A stretch of 64,000 nt of DNA from Canna indica. Lineage: Eukaryota > Streptophyta > Magnoliopsida > Zingiberales > Cannaceae. Positions within the stretch are counted from its first letter, which is position 1, and the number at the start of each line of letters is the position of its first letter. Positions 1 through 14,200 of the stretch are shown here, piece by piece. The position numbers and the translations under genes were made by a program. The DNA is taken from positions 35,454,001 through 35,518,000 of the forward strand of contig CP136896.1 in the NCBI GenBank assembly GCA_034359265.1, given 5' to 3'. Below the pieces are notes generated by a model. That model did not search any database and was not told the DNA's origin. It saw nothing but the letters and a program-made list of their open reading frames with translations.

Positions 1-3000
1 CTCCCATCGCAGTGAATGTTCTGGAGTCGCTCGGGACTCTGATTACAGGGCGTTTCGAGCCGATACCCCGAAGTTCAATCAGTCTGCTTCGTTCAAGATT
101 CTATTCGAAAAATAGTGCAATTCTATGCATTAGTCTGTCGAGAATAACTCGATTAACAACTTCTCCCATCACAGTGAATGTTCTCGATTCGCTCGGTACT
201 CAGATTACTGGGCGTTTCGAGCCGATACCCCGAAGTTCAATCAGTCGGCCTCGTTCAAAATCAATTCGAAAAATCGTGCAATTCTTTGCATTAGTCTGTC
301 AAAAATAACTCGATTAACAACTTCACCCATCACAGTGAATTTTCTGGAGTCGCTCGGGACTCAGATTATAGGGCGTTTCAAGCCGATACCCCGAAGTTTA
401 ATCAGTCGGCATCGTTCAAGATCTATTCGAAAAACCATGCAATTCTTTGCATTAGTCTGTCAAAAATAACTCGATTAACAACTTCTCCCATCATAGTTAA
501 TGTTCTGGAGTCGCTCCGGACTCAGATTACAGGGCGTTTCGAGCCGATACCCCGAAGTTCAATCAGTTGGCTTCGTTCAAGATTCTATTCGAAAAATCGT
601 GCAATTATGTGCATTAGTCTGTCAAAAATAACTCAATTAACAACTTCTCCCATCGCAGTGAATGTTCTGGAGTCGCTCGGTACTCAGATTACTGGGCGTT
701 TCGAGCTGATACCCCGAAGTTCAATCAGTCTGCTTCGTTCAAGATTCTATTCGAAAAATAGTGCAATTCTATGCATTAGTCTGTCGAGAATAACTCGATT
801 AACAACTTCTCCCATCACAGTGAATGTTCTGGAGTCGCTCGGTACTCAGATTACTGGGCGTTTCGAGCCGATACCCCGAAGTTCAATCAGTCGGCCTCGT
901 TCAAAATCAATTCGAAAAATCGTGCAATTCTTTGGATTAGTCTGTCAAAAATAACTCGATTAACAACTTCTCCCATCACAGTAAATGTTATAGAGTCGCT
1001 CGGGACTCAGATTACAGGGCGTTTCGAGCCGATACCCCGAAGTTCAATCAATTGGCTTCGTTCAAGATTCTATTCGAAAAATCGTGCAATTATGTGCATT
1101 AGTCTGTCAAAAATAACTCGATTAACAACTTCTCCCATCGCAGTGAATGTTCTGGAGTCGCTCGGTACTCAGATTACTGGGCGTTTCGAGCTGATACCCC
1201 GAAGTTCAATCAGTCGGCATCGTTCAAGATCTATTAGAAAAATCATGCAATTATGTGCATTAGTCTGCCAAAAATAACTCGATTAACAACTTCTCCCATC
1301 GCAGTGAATGTTCTGGAGTCGCTCGGTACTCAGATTATTGGGCGTTTCGAGCTGATACCCCGAAGTTCAATCAGTCGGCATCGTTCAAGATCTATTAGAA
1401 AAATCAAGCAATTCTTTGCATTAGTCTGTCAAAAATAACTCGATTAACAACTTCTCCCATCACAGTGAATGTTCTGGAGTCGCTCGGGACTCAGATTACA
1501 GGGCGTTTCGAGCCGATACCCCGAAGTTCAATCAGTCTGCTTCGTTCAAGATTCTACTCGAAAAATAGTGCAATTCTGTGCATTAGTCTGTCGAGAATAA
1601 CTCGATTAACAACTTCTCCCATCGCAGTGAATGTTCTGGAGTCGCTCGGTACTCAGATTACTGGGCGTTTCAAGCCGATACCCCGAAGTTCAATCAGTCG
1701 GCCTCGTTCAAAATCAATTCGAAAAATCGTGCAATTCTTTGCATTAGTCTGTCAAAAATAACTCGATTAACAACTTCACCCATCACAGTGAATTTTCTGG
1801 AGTCGCTCGGGACTCAGATTATAGGGCGTTTCAAGCCGATACCCCGAAGTTTAATCAGTCGGCATCGTTCAAGATCTATTCGAAAAACCATGCAATTCTT
1901 TGCATTAGTCTGTCAAAAATAACTCGATTAACAACTTCTCCCATCATAGTTAATGTTCTGGAGTCGCTCCGGACTCAGATTACAGGGCGTTTCGAGCCGA
2001 TACCCCGAAGTTCAATCAGTTGGCTTCGTTCAAGATTCTATTCGAAAAATCGTGCAATTATGTGCATTAGTCTGTCAAAAATAACTCGATTAACAACTTC
2101 TCCCATCGCAGTGAATGTTCTGGAGTCGCTCGGTACTCAGATTACTGGGCGTTTCGAGCCGATACCCCGAATTTCAATCAGTCGGCTTCGTTCAAGATTC
2201 TATTCGAAAAATCGTGCAATTCTGTGCATTAGTCTGTCAAAAATAACTCGATTAACAACTTCTCCCATCGCAGTGAATATTCTGGAGTCGCTCGGTACTC
2301 AGATTACTGGGTGTTTCGAGCCGATACCCCAAAGTTCAATCAGTCGGCCTCGTTCAAAATCAATTCGAAAAATCGTGCAATTCTTTGCATTAGTATGTCA
2401 AAAATAACTCGATTAACAACTTCTCCCATCACAGTGAATGTTCTGGAGTCGCTCGGGACTGAGATTACAGTGCGTTTCGAGCCGATACCCCGAAGTTCAA
2501 TCAGTCGGCATCGTTCAAGATCTATTCGAAAAAGCATGCAATTCTTTGCATTAGTCTGTCAAAAATAACTCGATTAACAACTTCTCCCATCACAGTGAAT
2601 GTTCTGGAGTCGCTCCGGACTCAGATTACAGGGCGTTTCGAGCCGATACCCCGAAGTTCAATCAGTTGGCTTCGTTCAAGATTCTATTCGAAAAATCGTG
2701 CAATTATGTGCATTAGTCTGTCAAAAATAACTCGATTAACAACTTCTCCCATCGCAGTGAATGTTCTGGAGTCGCTCGGTACTCAGATTACTGGGCGTTT
2801 CGAGCTGATACCCCGAAGTTCAATCAGTCGGCATCGTTCAAGATCTATTAGAAAAATCATGCAATTATGTGCATTAGTCTGTCAAAAATAACTCGATTAA
2901 CAACTTCTCCCATCGCAGTGAATGTTCTGGAGTCGCTCGGGACTCTGATTACAGGGCGTTTCGAGCCGATACCCCGAAGTTCAATCAGTCTGCTTCGTTC

Positions 3001-4274
3001 AAGATTCTATTCGAAAAATAGTGCAATTCTGTGCATTAGTCTGTCGAGAATAACTCGATTAACAACTTCTCCCATCACAGTGAATGTTCTGGAGTCGCTC
3101 GGTACTCAGATTACTGGGCGTTTCGAGCCGATACCCCGAAGTTCAATCAGTCGGCCTCGTTCAAAATCAATTCGAAAAATCGTGCAATTCTTTGCATTAG
3201 TCTGTCAAAAATAACTCGATTAACAACTTCTCCCATCACAGTGAATGTTCTGGAGTCGCTCGGGACTCAGATTACAGGGCGTTTCAAGCCGATACCCCGA
3301 AGTTTAATCAGTCGGCATCGTTCAAGATCTATTCGAAAAACCATGCAATTCTTTGCATTAGTCTGTCAAAAATAACTCGATTAACAACTTCTCCCATCAT
3401 AGTTAATGTTCTGGAGTCGCTCGGGACTCAGATTACAGGGCGTTTCGAGCCGATACCCCGAAGTTCAATCAGTTGGCTTCGTTCAAGATTCTATTCGAAA
3501 AATCGTGCAATTCTGTGCATTAGTCTGTCAAAAATAACTCGATTAACAACTTCTCCCATCGCAGTGAATGTTCTGGAGTCGCTCGGTACTCAGATTACTG
3601 GGCGTTTCGAGCTGATACCCCGAAGTTCAATCAGTCGGCATCGTTCAAGATCTATTAGAAAAATCATGCAATTATGTGCATTAGTCTGTCAAAAATAACT
3701 CGATTAACAACTTCTCCCATCGCAGTGAATGTTCTGGAGTCGCTCGGTACTCAGATTATTGGGCGTTTCGAGCTGATACCCCGAAGTTCAATCAGTCGGC
3801 ATCGTTCAAGATCTATTAGAAAAATCAAGCAATTCTTTGCATTAGTCTGTCAAAAATAACTCGATTAACAACTTCTCCCATCACAGTGAATGTTCTGGAG
3901 TCGCTCGGGACTCAGATTACAGGGCGTTTCGAGCCGATACCCCGAAGTTCAATCAGTCTACTTCGTTCAAGATTCTACTCGAAAAATAGTGCAATTCTGT
4001 GCATTAGTCTGTCGAGAATAACTCGATTAACAACTTCTCCCATCGCAGTGAATGTTCTGGAGTCGCTCGGTACTCAGATTACTGGGCGTTTCAAGCCGAT
4101 ACCCCGAAGTTCAATCAGTCGGCCTCGTTCAAAATCAATTCGAAAAATCGTGCAATTCTTTGCATTAGTCTGTCAAAAATAACTCGATTAACAACTTCAC
4201 CCATCACAGTGAATTTTCTGGAGTCGCTCGGGACTCAGATTATAGGGCGTTTCAAGCCGATACCCCGAAGTTTA
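1..4274 (+). repeat. Satellite sub-array 1a, partial 15-monomer HOR
   Basis: This part belongs to the layer marked by cacagtgaatttt next to cttcaccc (marker starts at 337, 1,790 and 4,211; spacings 9 and 15 monomers). About 1,130-2,157 matches 3,551-4,578 at an offset of 2,421 bp (15 monomers) and then diverges. It also holds the ctccggactc monomers and the ctattagaaaaatc monomers typical of the left half. At 192-196 one monomer has ctcgattcg in place of ctggagtcg, which spoils dyad 1. There is no gene in this stretch. Confidence 0.85.
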
Positions 4275-7200
4275 ATCAGTCGGCATCGTTCAAGATCTAT
4301 TCGAAAAACCATGCAATTCTTTGCATTAGTCTGTCAAAAATAACTCGATTAACAACTTCTCCCATCATAGTTAATGTTCTGGAGTCGCTCCGGACTCAGA
4401 TTACAGGGCGTTTCGAGCCGATACCCCGAAGTTCAATCAGTTGGCTTCGTTCAAGATTCTATTCGAAAAATCGTGCAATTATGTGCATTAGTCTGTCAAA
4501 AATAACTCGATTAACAACTTCTCCCATCGCAGTGAATGTTCTGGAGTCGCTCGGTACTCAGATTACTGGGCGTTTCGAGCTGATACCCCGAAGTTCAATC
4601 AGTCGGCATCGTTCAAGATCTATTAGAAAAATCATGCAATTATGTGCATTAGTCTGTCAAAAATAACTCGATTAACAACTTCTCCCATCGCAGTGAATGT
4701 TCTGGAGTCGCTCGGGACTCTGATTACAGGGCGTTTCGAGCCGATACCCCGAAGTTCAATCAGTCTGCTTCGTTCAAGATTCTATTCGAAAAATAGTGCA
4801 ATTCTGTGCATTAGTCTGTCAAGAATAACTCGATTAACAACTTCTCCCATCGCAGTGAATGTTCTGGAGTCGCTCGGTACTCAGAATACTGGGCGTTTCG
4901 AGCCGATACCCCGAAGTTCAATCAGTCGGCCTCGTTCAAAATCAATTCGAAAAATCGTGCAATTCTTTGGATTAGTCTGTCAAAAATAACTCGATTAACA
5001 ACTTCTCCCATCACAGTAAATGTTCTAGAGTCGCTCGGGACTCAGATTACAGGGCGTTTCGAGCCGATACCCCGAAGTTCAATCAGTTGGCTTCGTTCAA
5101 GATTCTATTCGAAAAATCGTGCAATTATGTGCATTAGTCTGTCAAAAATAACTCGATTAACAACTTCTCCCATCGCAGTGAATGTTCTGGAGTCGCTCGG
5201 TACTCAGATTACTGGGCGTTTCGAGCTGATACCCCGAAGTTCAATCAGTCGGCATCGTTCAAGATCTATTAGAAAAATCATGCAATTATGTGCATTAGTC
5301 TGTCAAAAATAACTCGATTAACAACTTCTCCCATCGCAGTGAATGTTCTGGAGTCGCTCGGTACTGAGATTATTGGGCGTTTCGAGCTGATACCCCGAAG
5401 TTCAATCAGTCGGCATCGTTCAAGATCTATTAGAAAAATCAAGCAATTCTTTGCATTAGTCTGTCAAAAATAACTCGATTAACAACTTCTCCCATCACAG
5501 TGAATGTTCTGGAGTCGCTCGGGACTCAGATTACAGGGCGTTACGAGCCGATACCCCGAAGTTCAATCAGTCTGCTTCGTTCAAGATTCTACTCGAAAAA
5601 TAGTGCAATTCTGTGCATTAGTCTGTCGAGAATAACTCGATTAACAACTTCTCCCACCGCAGTGAATGTTCTGGAGTCGCTCGGTACTCAGATTACTGGG
5701 CGTTTCAAGCCGATACCCCGAAGTTCAATCAGTCGGCTTCGTTCAAAATCAATTCGAAAAATCATGCAATTATGTGCATTAGTCTGTCAAAAATAACTCG
5801 ATTAACAACTTCTCCCATCGCAGTGAATGTTCTGGAGTCGCTCGGTACTCAGATTTCTGGGCGTTTCGAGCCGATACCCCAAAGTTCAATCAGTCGGCCT
5901 CGTTCAAAATCAATTCGAAAAATCGTGCAATTCTTTGCATTAGTCTGTCAAAAATAACTCGATTAACAACTTCTCCCATCACAGTGAATGTTCTGGAGTC
6001 GCTCGGGACTCAGATTACAGTGTGTTTCGAGCCGATACCCCGAAGTTCAATCAGTCGGCATCGTTCAAGATCTATTCAAAAAAGCATGCAATTCTTTGCA
6101 TTAGTCTGTCAAAAATAACTCGATTAACAACTTCTCCCATCGCAGTGAATGTTCTGGAGTCGCTCGGGACTCTGATTACAGGGCGTTTCGAGCCGATACC
6201 CCGAAGTTCAATCAGTCTGCTTCGTTCAAGATTCTATTCGAAAAATAGTGCAATTCTATGCATTAGTCTGTCGAGAATAACTCGATTAACAACTTCTCCC
6301 ATCACAGTGAATGTTCTCGAGTCGCTCGGTACTCAGATTACTGGGCGTTTCGAGCCGATACCCCGAAGTTCAATCAGTCGGCCTCGTTCAAAATCAATTC
6401 GAAAAATCGTGCAATTCTTTGCATTAGTCTGTCAAAAATAACTCGATTAACAACTTCACCCATCACAGTGAATTTTCTGGAGTCGCTCGGGACTCAGATT
6501 ATAGGGCGTTTCAAGCCGATACCCCGAAGTTTAATCAGTCGGCATCGTTCAAGATCTATTCGAAAAACCATGCAATTCTTTGCATTAGTCTGTCAAAAAT
6601 AACTCGATTAACAACTTCTCCCATCATAGTTAATGTTCTGGAGTCGCTCCGGACTCAGATTACAGGGCGTTTCGAGCCGATACCCCGAAGTTCAATCAGT
6701 TGGCTTCGTTCAAGATTCTATTCGAAAAATCGTGCAATTATGTGCATTAGTCTGTCAAAAATAACTCGATTAACAACTTCTCCCATCGCAGTGAATGTTC
6801 TGGAGTCGCTCGGTACTCAGATTACTGGGCGTTTCGAGCTGATACCCCGAAGTTCAATCAGTCTGCTTCGTTCAAGATTCTATTCGAAAAATAGTGCAAT
6901 TCTATGCATTAGTCTGTCGAGAATAACTCGATTAACAACTTCTCCCATCACAGTGAATGTTCTGGAGTCGCTCGGTACTCAGATTACTGGGCGTTTCGAG
7001 CCGATACCCCGAAGTTCAATCAGTCGGCCTCGTTCAAAATCAATTCGAAAAATCGTGCAATTCTTTGGATTAGTCTGTCAAAAATAACTCGATTAACAAC
7101 TTCTCCCATCACAGTAAATGTTCTAGAGTCGCTCGGGACTCAGATTACAGGGCGTTTCGAGCCGATACCCCGAAGTTCAATCAATTGGCTTCGTTCAAGA

Positions 7201-9917
7201 TTCTATTCGAAAAATCGTGCAATTATGTGCATTAGTCTGTCAAAAATAACTCGATTAACAACTTCTCCCATCGCAGTGAATGTTCTGGAGTCGCTCGGTA
7301 CTCAGATTACTGGGCGTTTCGAGCTGATACCCCGAAGTTCAATCAGTCGGCATCGTTCAAGATCTATTCGAAAAACCATGCAATTCTTTGCATTAGTCTG
7401 TCAAAAATAACTCGATTAACAACTTCTCCCATCATAGTTAATGTTCTGGAGTCGCTCCGGACTCAGATTACAGGGCGTTTCGAGCCGATACCCCGAAGTT
7501 CAATCAGTTGGCTTCGTTCAAGATTCTATTCGAAAAATCGTGCAATTATGTGCATTAGTCTGTCAAAAATAACTCGATTAACAACTTCTCCCATCGCAGT
7601 GAATGTTCTGGAGTCGCTCGGTACTCAGATTACTGGGCGTTTCGAGCTGATACCCCGAAGTTCAATCAGTCGGCATCGTTCAAGATCTATTAGAAAAATC
7701 ATGCAATTATGTGCATTAGTCTGTCAAAAATAACTCGATTAACAACTTCTCCCATCGCAGTGAATGTTCTGGAGTCGCTCGGGACTCTGATTACAGGGCG
7801 TTTCGAGCCGATACCCCGAAGTTCAATCAGTCTGCTTCGTTCAAGATTCTATTCGAAAAATAGTGCAATTCTGTGCATTAGTCTGTCAAGAATAACTCGA
7901 TTAACAACTTCTCCCATCGCAGTGAATGTTCTGGAGTCGCTCGGTACTCAGAATACTGGGCGTTTCGAGCCGATACCCCGAAGTTCAATCAGTCGGCCTC
8001 GTTCAAAATCAATTCGAAAAATCGTGCAATTCTTTGGATTAGTCTGTCAAAAATAACTCGATTAACAACTTCTCCCATCACAGTAAATGTTCTAGAGTCG
8101 CTCGGGACTCAGATTACAGGGCGTTTCGAGCCGATACCCCGAAGTTCAATCAGTTGGCTTCGTTCAAGATTCTATTCGAAAAATCGTGCAATTATGTGCA
8201 TTAGTCTGTCAAAAATAACTCGATTAACAACTTCTCCCATCGCAGTGAATGTTCTGGAGTCGCTCGGTACTCAGATTACTGGGCGTTTCGAGCTGATACC
8301 CCGAAGTTCAATCAGTCGGCATCGTTCAAGATCTATTAGAAAAATCATGCAATTATGTGCATTAGTCTGTCAAAAATAACTCGATTAACAACTTCTCCCA
8401 TCGCAGTGAATGTTCTGGAGTCGCTCGGTACTGAGATTATTGGGCGTTTCGAGCTGATACCCCGAAGTTCAATCAGTCGGCATCGTTCAAGATCTATTAG
8501 AAAAATCAAGCAATTCTTTGCATTAGTCTGTCAAAAATAACTCGATTAACAACTTCTCCCATCACAGTGAATGTTCTGGAGTCGCTCGGGACTCAGATTA
8601 CAGGGCGTTACGAGCCGATACCCCGAAGTTCAATCAGTCTGCTTCGTTCAAGATTCTACTCGAAAAATAGTGCAATTCTGTGCATTAGTCTGTCGAGAAT
8701 AACTCGATTAACAACTTCTCCCACCGCAGTGAATGTTCTGGAGTCGCTCGGTACTCAGATTACTGGGCGTTTCAAGCCGATACCCCGAAGTTCAATCAGT
8801 CGGCTACGTTCAAAATCAATTCGAAAAATCATGCAATTATGTGCATTAGTCTGTCAAAAATAACTCGATTAACAACTTCTCCCATCGCAGTGAATGTTCT
8901 GGAGTCGCTCGGTACTCAGATTTCTGGGCGTTTCGAGCCGATACCCCAAAGTTCAATCAGTCGGCCTCGTTCAAAATCAATTCGAAAAATCGTGCAATTC
9001 TTTGCATTAGTCTGTCAAAAATAACTCGATTAACAACTTCTCCCATCACAGTGAATGTTCTGGAGTCGCTCGGGACTCAGATTACAGTGTGTTTCGAGCC
9101 GATACCCCGAAGTTCAATCAGTCGGCATCGTTCAAGATCTATTCAAAAAAGCATGCAATTCTTTGCATTAGTCTGTCAAAAATAACTCGATTAACAACTT
9201 CTCCCATCGCAGTGAATGTTCTGGAGTCGCTCGGGACTCTGATTACAGGGCGTTTCGAGCCGATACCCCGAAGTTCAATCAGTCTGCTTCGTTCAAGATT
9301 CTATTCGAAAAATAGTGCAATTCTATGCATTAGTCTGTCGAGAATAACTCGATTAACAACTTCTCCCATCACAGTGAATGTTCTCGAGTCGCTCGGTACT
9401 CAGATTACTGGGCGTTTCGAGCCGATACCCCGAAGTTCAATCAGTCGGCCTCGTTCAAAATCAATTCGAAAAATCGTGCAATTCTTTGCATTAGTCTGTC
9501 AAAAATAACTCGATTAACAACTTCACCCATCACAGTGAATTTTCTGGAGTCGCTCGGGACTCAGATTATAGGGTGTTTCAAGCCGATACCCCGAAGTTTA
9601 ATCAGTCGGCATCGTTCAAGATCTATTCGAAAAACCATGCAATTCTTTGCATTAGTCTGTCAAAAATAACTCGATTAACAACTTCTCCCATCATAGTTAA
9701 TGTTCTGGAGTCGCTCCGGACTCAGATTACAGGGCGTTTCGAGCCGATACCCCGAAGTTCAATCAATTGGCTTCGTTCAAGATTCTATTCGAAAAATCGT
9801 GCAATTATGTGCATTAGTCTGTCAAAAATAACTCGATTAACAACTTCTCCCATCGCAGTGAATGTTCTGGAGTCGCTCGGTACTCAGATTACTGGGCGTT
9901 TCAAGCTGATACCCCGA
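4275..9917 (+). repeat. Two copies of a 19-monomer HOR
   Basis: About 4,275-6,850 and 7,342-9,917 match at a constant offset of 3,067 bp (19 monomers, 8 of them long). About 16 monomers are shared. The remaining three (6,850-7,342) differ, so the copies are separated by unrelated satellite rather than abutting. The copies are nearly identical. Differences I saw include cggctt at 5,740 against cggcta at the matching point, gggcg near 6,502 against gggtg at 9,572, and cagttgg against caattgg near 9,765. Shared private variants include cagaatactggg (4,883 and 7,950), cgttacgag (5,540 and 8,607) and gattacagtgtgtttcg (near 6,018 and 9,085). Confidence 0.88.
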
Positions 9918-12900
9918 AGTTCAATCAGTCGGCATCGTTCAAGATCTATTAGAAAAATCATGCAATTATGTGCATTAGTCTGTCAAAAATAACTCGATTA
10001 ACAACTTCTCCCATCGCAGTGAATGTTCTGGAGTCGCTCGGTACTCAGATTATTGGGCGTTTCGAGCTGATACCCCGAAGTTCAATCAGTCGGCATCGTT
10101 CAAGATCGATTAGAAAAATTAAGCAATTCTTTGCATTAGTCTGTCAAAAATAACTCGATTAACAACTTCTCCCATCACAGTGAATGTTCTGGAGTCGCTC
10201 GGGACTCAGATTACAGGGCGTTTCGAGCCGATACCCCGAAGTTCAATCAGTCTGCTTCGTTCAAGATTCTACTCGAAAAATAGTGCAATTCTGTGCATTA
10301 GTCTGTCGAGAATAACTCGATTAACAACTTCTCCCATCGCAGTGAATGTTCTGGAGTCGCTCGGTACTCAGATTACTGGGCGTTTCAAGCCGATACCCCG
10401 AAGTTCAATCAGTCGGCCTCGTTCAAAATCAATTCGAAAAATCGTGCAATTCTTTGCATTAGTCTGTAAAAAATAACTCGATTAACAACTTCACCCATCA
10501 CAGTGAATTTTCTGGAGTCGCTCGGGACTCAGATTATAGGGCGTTTCAAGCCGATACCCCGAAGTTTAATCAGTCGGCATCGTTCAAGATCTATTCGAAA
10601 AACCATGCAATTCTTTGCATTAGTCTGTCAAAAATAACTCGATTAACAACTTCTCCCATCATAGTTAATGTTCTGGAGTCGCTCCGGACTCAGATTACAG
10701 GGCGTTTCGAGCCGATACCCCGAAGTTCAATCAGTTGGCTTCGTTCAAGATTCTATTCGAAAAATCGTGCAATTATGTGCATTAGTCTGTCAAAAATAAC
10801 TCGATTAACAACTTCTCCCATCGCAGTGAATGTTCTGGAGTCGCTCGGTACTCAGATTACTGGGCGTTTCGAGCTGATACCCCGAAGTTCAATCAGTCGG
10901 CATCGTTCAAGATCTATTAGAAAAATCATGCAATTATGTGCATTAGTCTGTCAAAAATAACTCGATTAACAACTTCTCCCATCGCAGTGAATGTTCTGGA
11001 GTCGCTCGGGACTCTGATTACAGGGCGTTTCGAGCCGATACCCCGAAGTTCAATCAGTCTGCTTCGTTCAAGATTCTATTCGAAAAATAGTGCAATTCTG
11101 TGCATTAGTCTGTCGAGAATAACTCGATTAACAACTTCTCCCATCACAGTGAATGTTCTGGAGTCGCTCGGTACTCAGATTACTGGGCGTTTCGAGCCGA
11201 TACCCCGAAGTTCAATCAGTCGGCCTCGTTCAAAATCAATTCGAAAAATCGTGCAATTCTTTGCATTAGTCTGTCAAAAATAACTCGATTAACAACTTCT
11301 CCCATCACAGTGAATGTTCTGGAGTCGCTCGGGACTCAGATTACAGGGCGTTTCAAGCCGATACCCCGAAGTTTAATCAGTCGGCATCGTTCAAGATCTA
11401 TTCGAAAAACCATGCAATTCTTTGCATTAGTCTGTCAAAAATAACTCGATTAACAACTTCTCCCATCATAGTTAATGTTCTGGAGTCGCTCGGGACTCAG
11501 ATTACAGGGCGTTTCGAGCCGATACCCCGAAGTTCAATCAGTTGGCTTCGTTCAAGATTCTATTCGAAAAATCGTGCAATTCTGTGCATTAGTCTGTCAA
11601 AAATAACTCGATTAACAACTTCTCCCATCGCAGTGAATGTTCTGGAGTCGCTCGGTACTCAGATTACTGGGCGTTTCGAGCTGATACCCCGAAGTTCAAT
11701 CAGTCGGCATCGTTCAAGATCTATTAGAAAAATCATGCAATTATGTGCATTAGTCTGTCAAAAATAACTCGATTAACAACTTCTCCCATCGCAGTGAATG
11801 TTCTGGAGTCGCTCGGTACTCAGATTATTGGGCGTTTCGAGCTGATACCCCGAAGTTCAATCAGTCGGCATCGTTCAAGATCTATTAGAAAAATCAAGCA
11901 ATTCTTTGCATTAGTCTGTCAAAAATAACTCGATTAACAACTTCTCCCATCACAGTGAATGTTCTGGAGTCGCTCGGGACTCAGATTACAGGGCGTTTCG
12001 AGCCGATACCCCGAAGTTCAATCAGTCTGCTTCGTTCAAGATTCTACTCGAAAAATAGTGCAATTCTGTGCATTAGTCTGTCGAGAATAACTCGATTAAC
12101 AACTTCTCCCATCGCAGTGAATGTTCTGGAGTCGCTCGGTACTCAGATTACTGGGCATTTCAAGCCGATACCCCGAAGTTCAATCAGTCGGCCTCGTTCA
12201 AAATCAATTCGAAAAATCGTGCAATTCTTTGCATTAGTCTGTCAAAAATAACTCGATTAACAACTTCACCCATCACAGTGAATTTTCTGGAGTCGCTCGG
12301 GACTCAGATTATAGGGCGTTTCAAGCCGATACCCCGAAGTTTAATCAGTCGGCATCGTTCAAGATCTATTCGAAAAACCATGCAATTCTTTGCATTAGTC
12401 TGTCAAAAATAACTCGATTAACAACTTCTCCCATCATAGTTAATGTTCTGGAGTCGCTCCGGACTCAGATTACAGGGCATTTCGAGCTGATACCCCGAAG
12501 TTCAATCAGTTGGCTTCGTTCAAGATTCTATTCGAAAAATCGTGCAATTATGTGCATTAGTCTGTCAAAAATAACTCGATTAACAACTTCTCCCATCGCA
12601 GTGAATGTTCTGGAGTCGCTCGGTACTCAGATTACTGGGCGTTTCGAGCTGATACCCCGAAGTTCAATCAGTCGGCATCGTTCAAGATCTATTAGAAAAA
12701 TCATACAATTATGTGCATTAGTCTGTCAAAAATAACTCGATTAACAACTTCTCCCATCGCAGTGAATGTTCTGGAGTCGCTCGGGACTCTGATTACAGGG
12801 CGTTTCGAGCCGATACCCCGAAGTTCAATCAGTCTGCTTCGTTCAAGATTCTATTCGAAAAATAGTGCAATTCTGTGCATTAGTCTGTCGAGAATAACTC

Positions 12901-14200
12901 GATTAACAACTTCTCCCATCACAGTGAATGTTCTGGAGTCGCTCGGTACTCAGATTACTGGGCGTTTCGAGCCGATACCCCGAAGTTCAATCAGTCGGCC
13001 TCGTTCAAAATCAATTCGAAAAATCGTGCAATTCTTTGCATTAGTCTGTCAAAAATAACTCGATTAACAACTTCTCCCATCACAGTGAATGTTCTGGAGT
13101 CGCTCGGGACTCAGATTACAGGGCGTTTCAAGCCGATACCCCGAAGTTTAATCAGTCGGCATCGTTCAAGATCTATTCGAAAAACCATGCAATTCTTTGC
13201 ATTAGTCTGTCAAAAATAACTCGATTAACAACTTCTCCCATCATAGTTAATGTTCTGGAGTCGCTCCGGACTCAGATTACAGGGCATTTCGAGCCGATAC
13301 CCCGAAGTTCAATCAGTTGGCTTCGTTCAAGATTCTATTCGAAAAATCGTGCAATTATGTGCATTAGTCTGTCAAAAATAACTCGATTAACAACTTCTCC
13401 CATCGCAGTGAATGTTCTGGAGTCGCTCGGTACTCAGATTACTGGGCGTTTCGAGCTGATACCCCGAAGTTCAATCAGTCGGCATCGTTCAAGATCTATT
13501 AGAAAAATCATACAATTATGTGCATTAGTCTGTCAAAAATAACTCGATTAACAACTTCTCCCATCGCAGTGAATGTTCTGGAGTCGCTCGGGACTCTGAT
13601 TACAGGGCGTTTCGAGCCGATACCCCGAAGTTCAATCAGTCTGCTTCGTTCAAGATTCTATTCGAAAAATAGTGCAATTCTGTGCATTAGTCTGTCGAGA
13701 ATAACTCGATTAACAACTTCTCCCATCACAGTGAATGTTCTGGAGTCGCTCGGTACTCAGATTACTGGGCGTTTCGAGCCGATACCCCGAAGTTCAATCA
13801 GTCGGCCTCGTTCAAAATCAATTCGAAAAATCGTGCAATTCTTTGCATTAGTCTGTCAAAAATAACTCGATTAACAACTTCTCCCATCACAGTGAATGTT
13901 CTGGAGTCGCTCGGGACTCAGATTACAGGGCGTTTCAAGCCGATACCCCGAAGTTTAATCAGTCGGCATCGTTCAAGATCTATTCGAAAAACCATGCAAT
14001 TCTTTGCATTAGTCTGTCAAAAATAACTCGATTAACAACTTCTCCCATCATAGTTAATGTTCTGGAGTCGCTCGGGACTCAGATTACAGGGCGTTTCGAG
14101 CCGATACCCCGAAGTTCAATCAGTTGGCTTCGTTCAAGATTCTATTCGAAAAATCGTGCAATTCTGTGCATTAGTCTGTCAAAAATAACTCGATTAACAA
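9918..14200 (+). repeat. 11-monomer HOR followed by a 5-monomer duplication
   Basis: An offset of 1,775 bp (11 monomers) links the region from about 9,930 with that from about 11,705; the gaatttt marker lies at 10,505 and 12,280. After that a 5-monomer unit is duplicated in tandem at 807 bp. Two private variants confirm it: aaaaatcatacaa at about 12,696 and 13,503, and cagggcatttcgag at about 12,473 and 13,280. In this block the gaatttt marker is lost from later units, which have cagtgaatgttctgg with cttctccc instead (13,080 and 13,890). Confidence 0.85.

Noticed and set aside
2340..2537. Reverse-strand open frames of 65 codons here and at 17,347-17,544
   Set aside because: They are complementary readings of ordinary monomers, present only where a private change removes a stop or makes a start. 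There is no support for coding.
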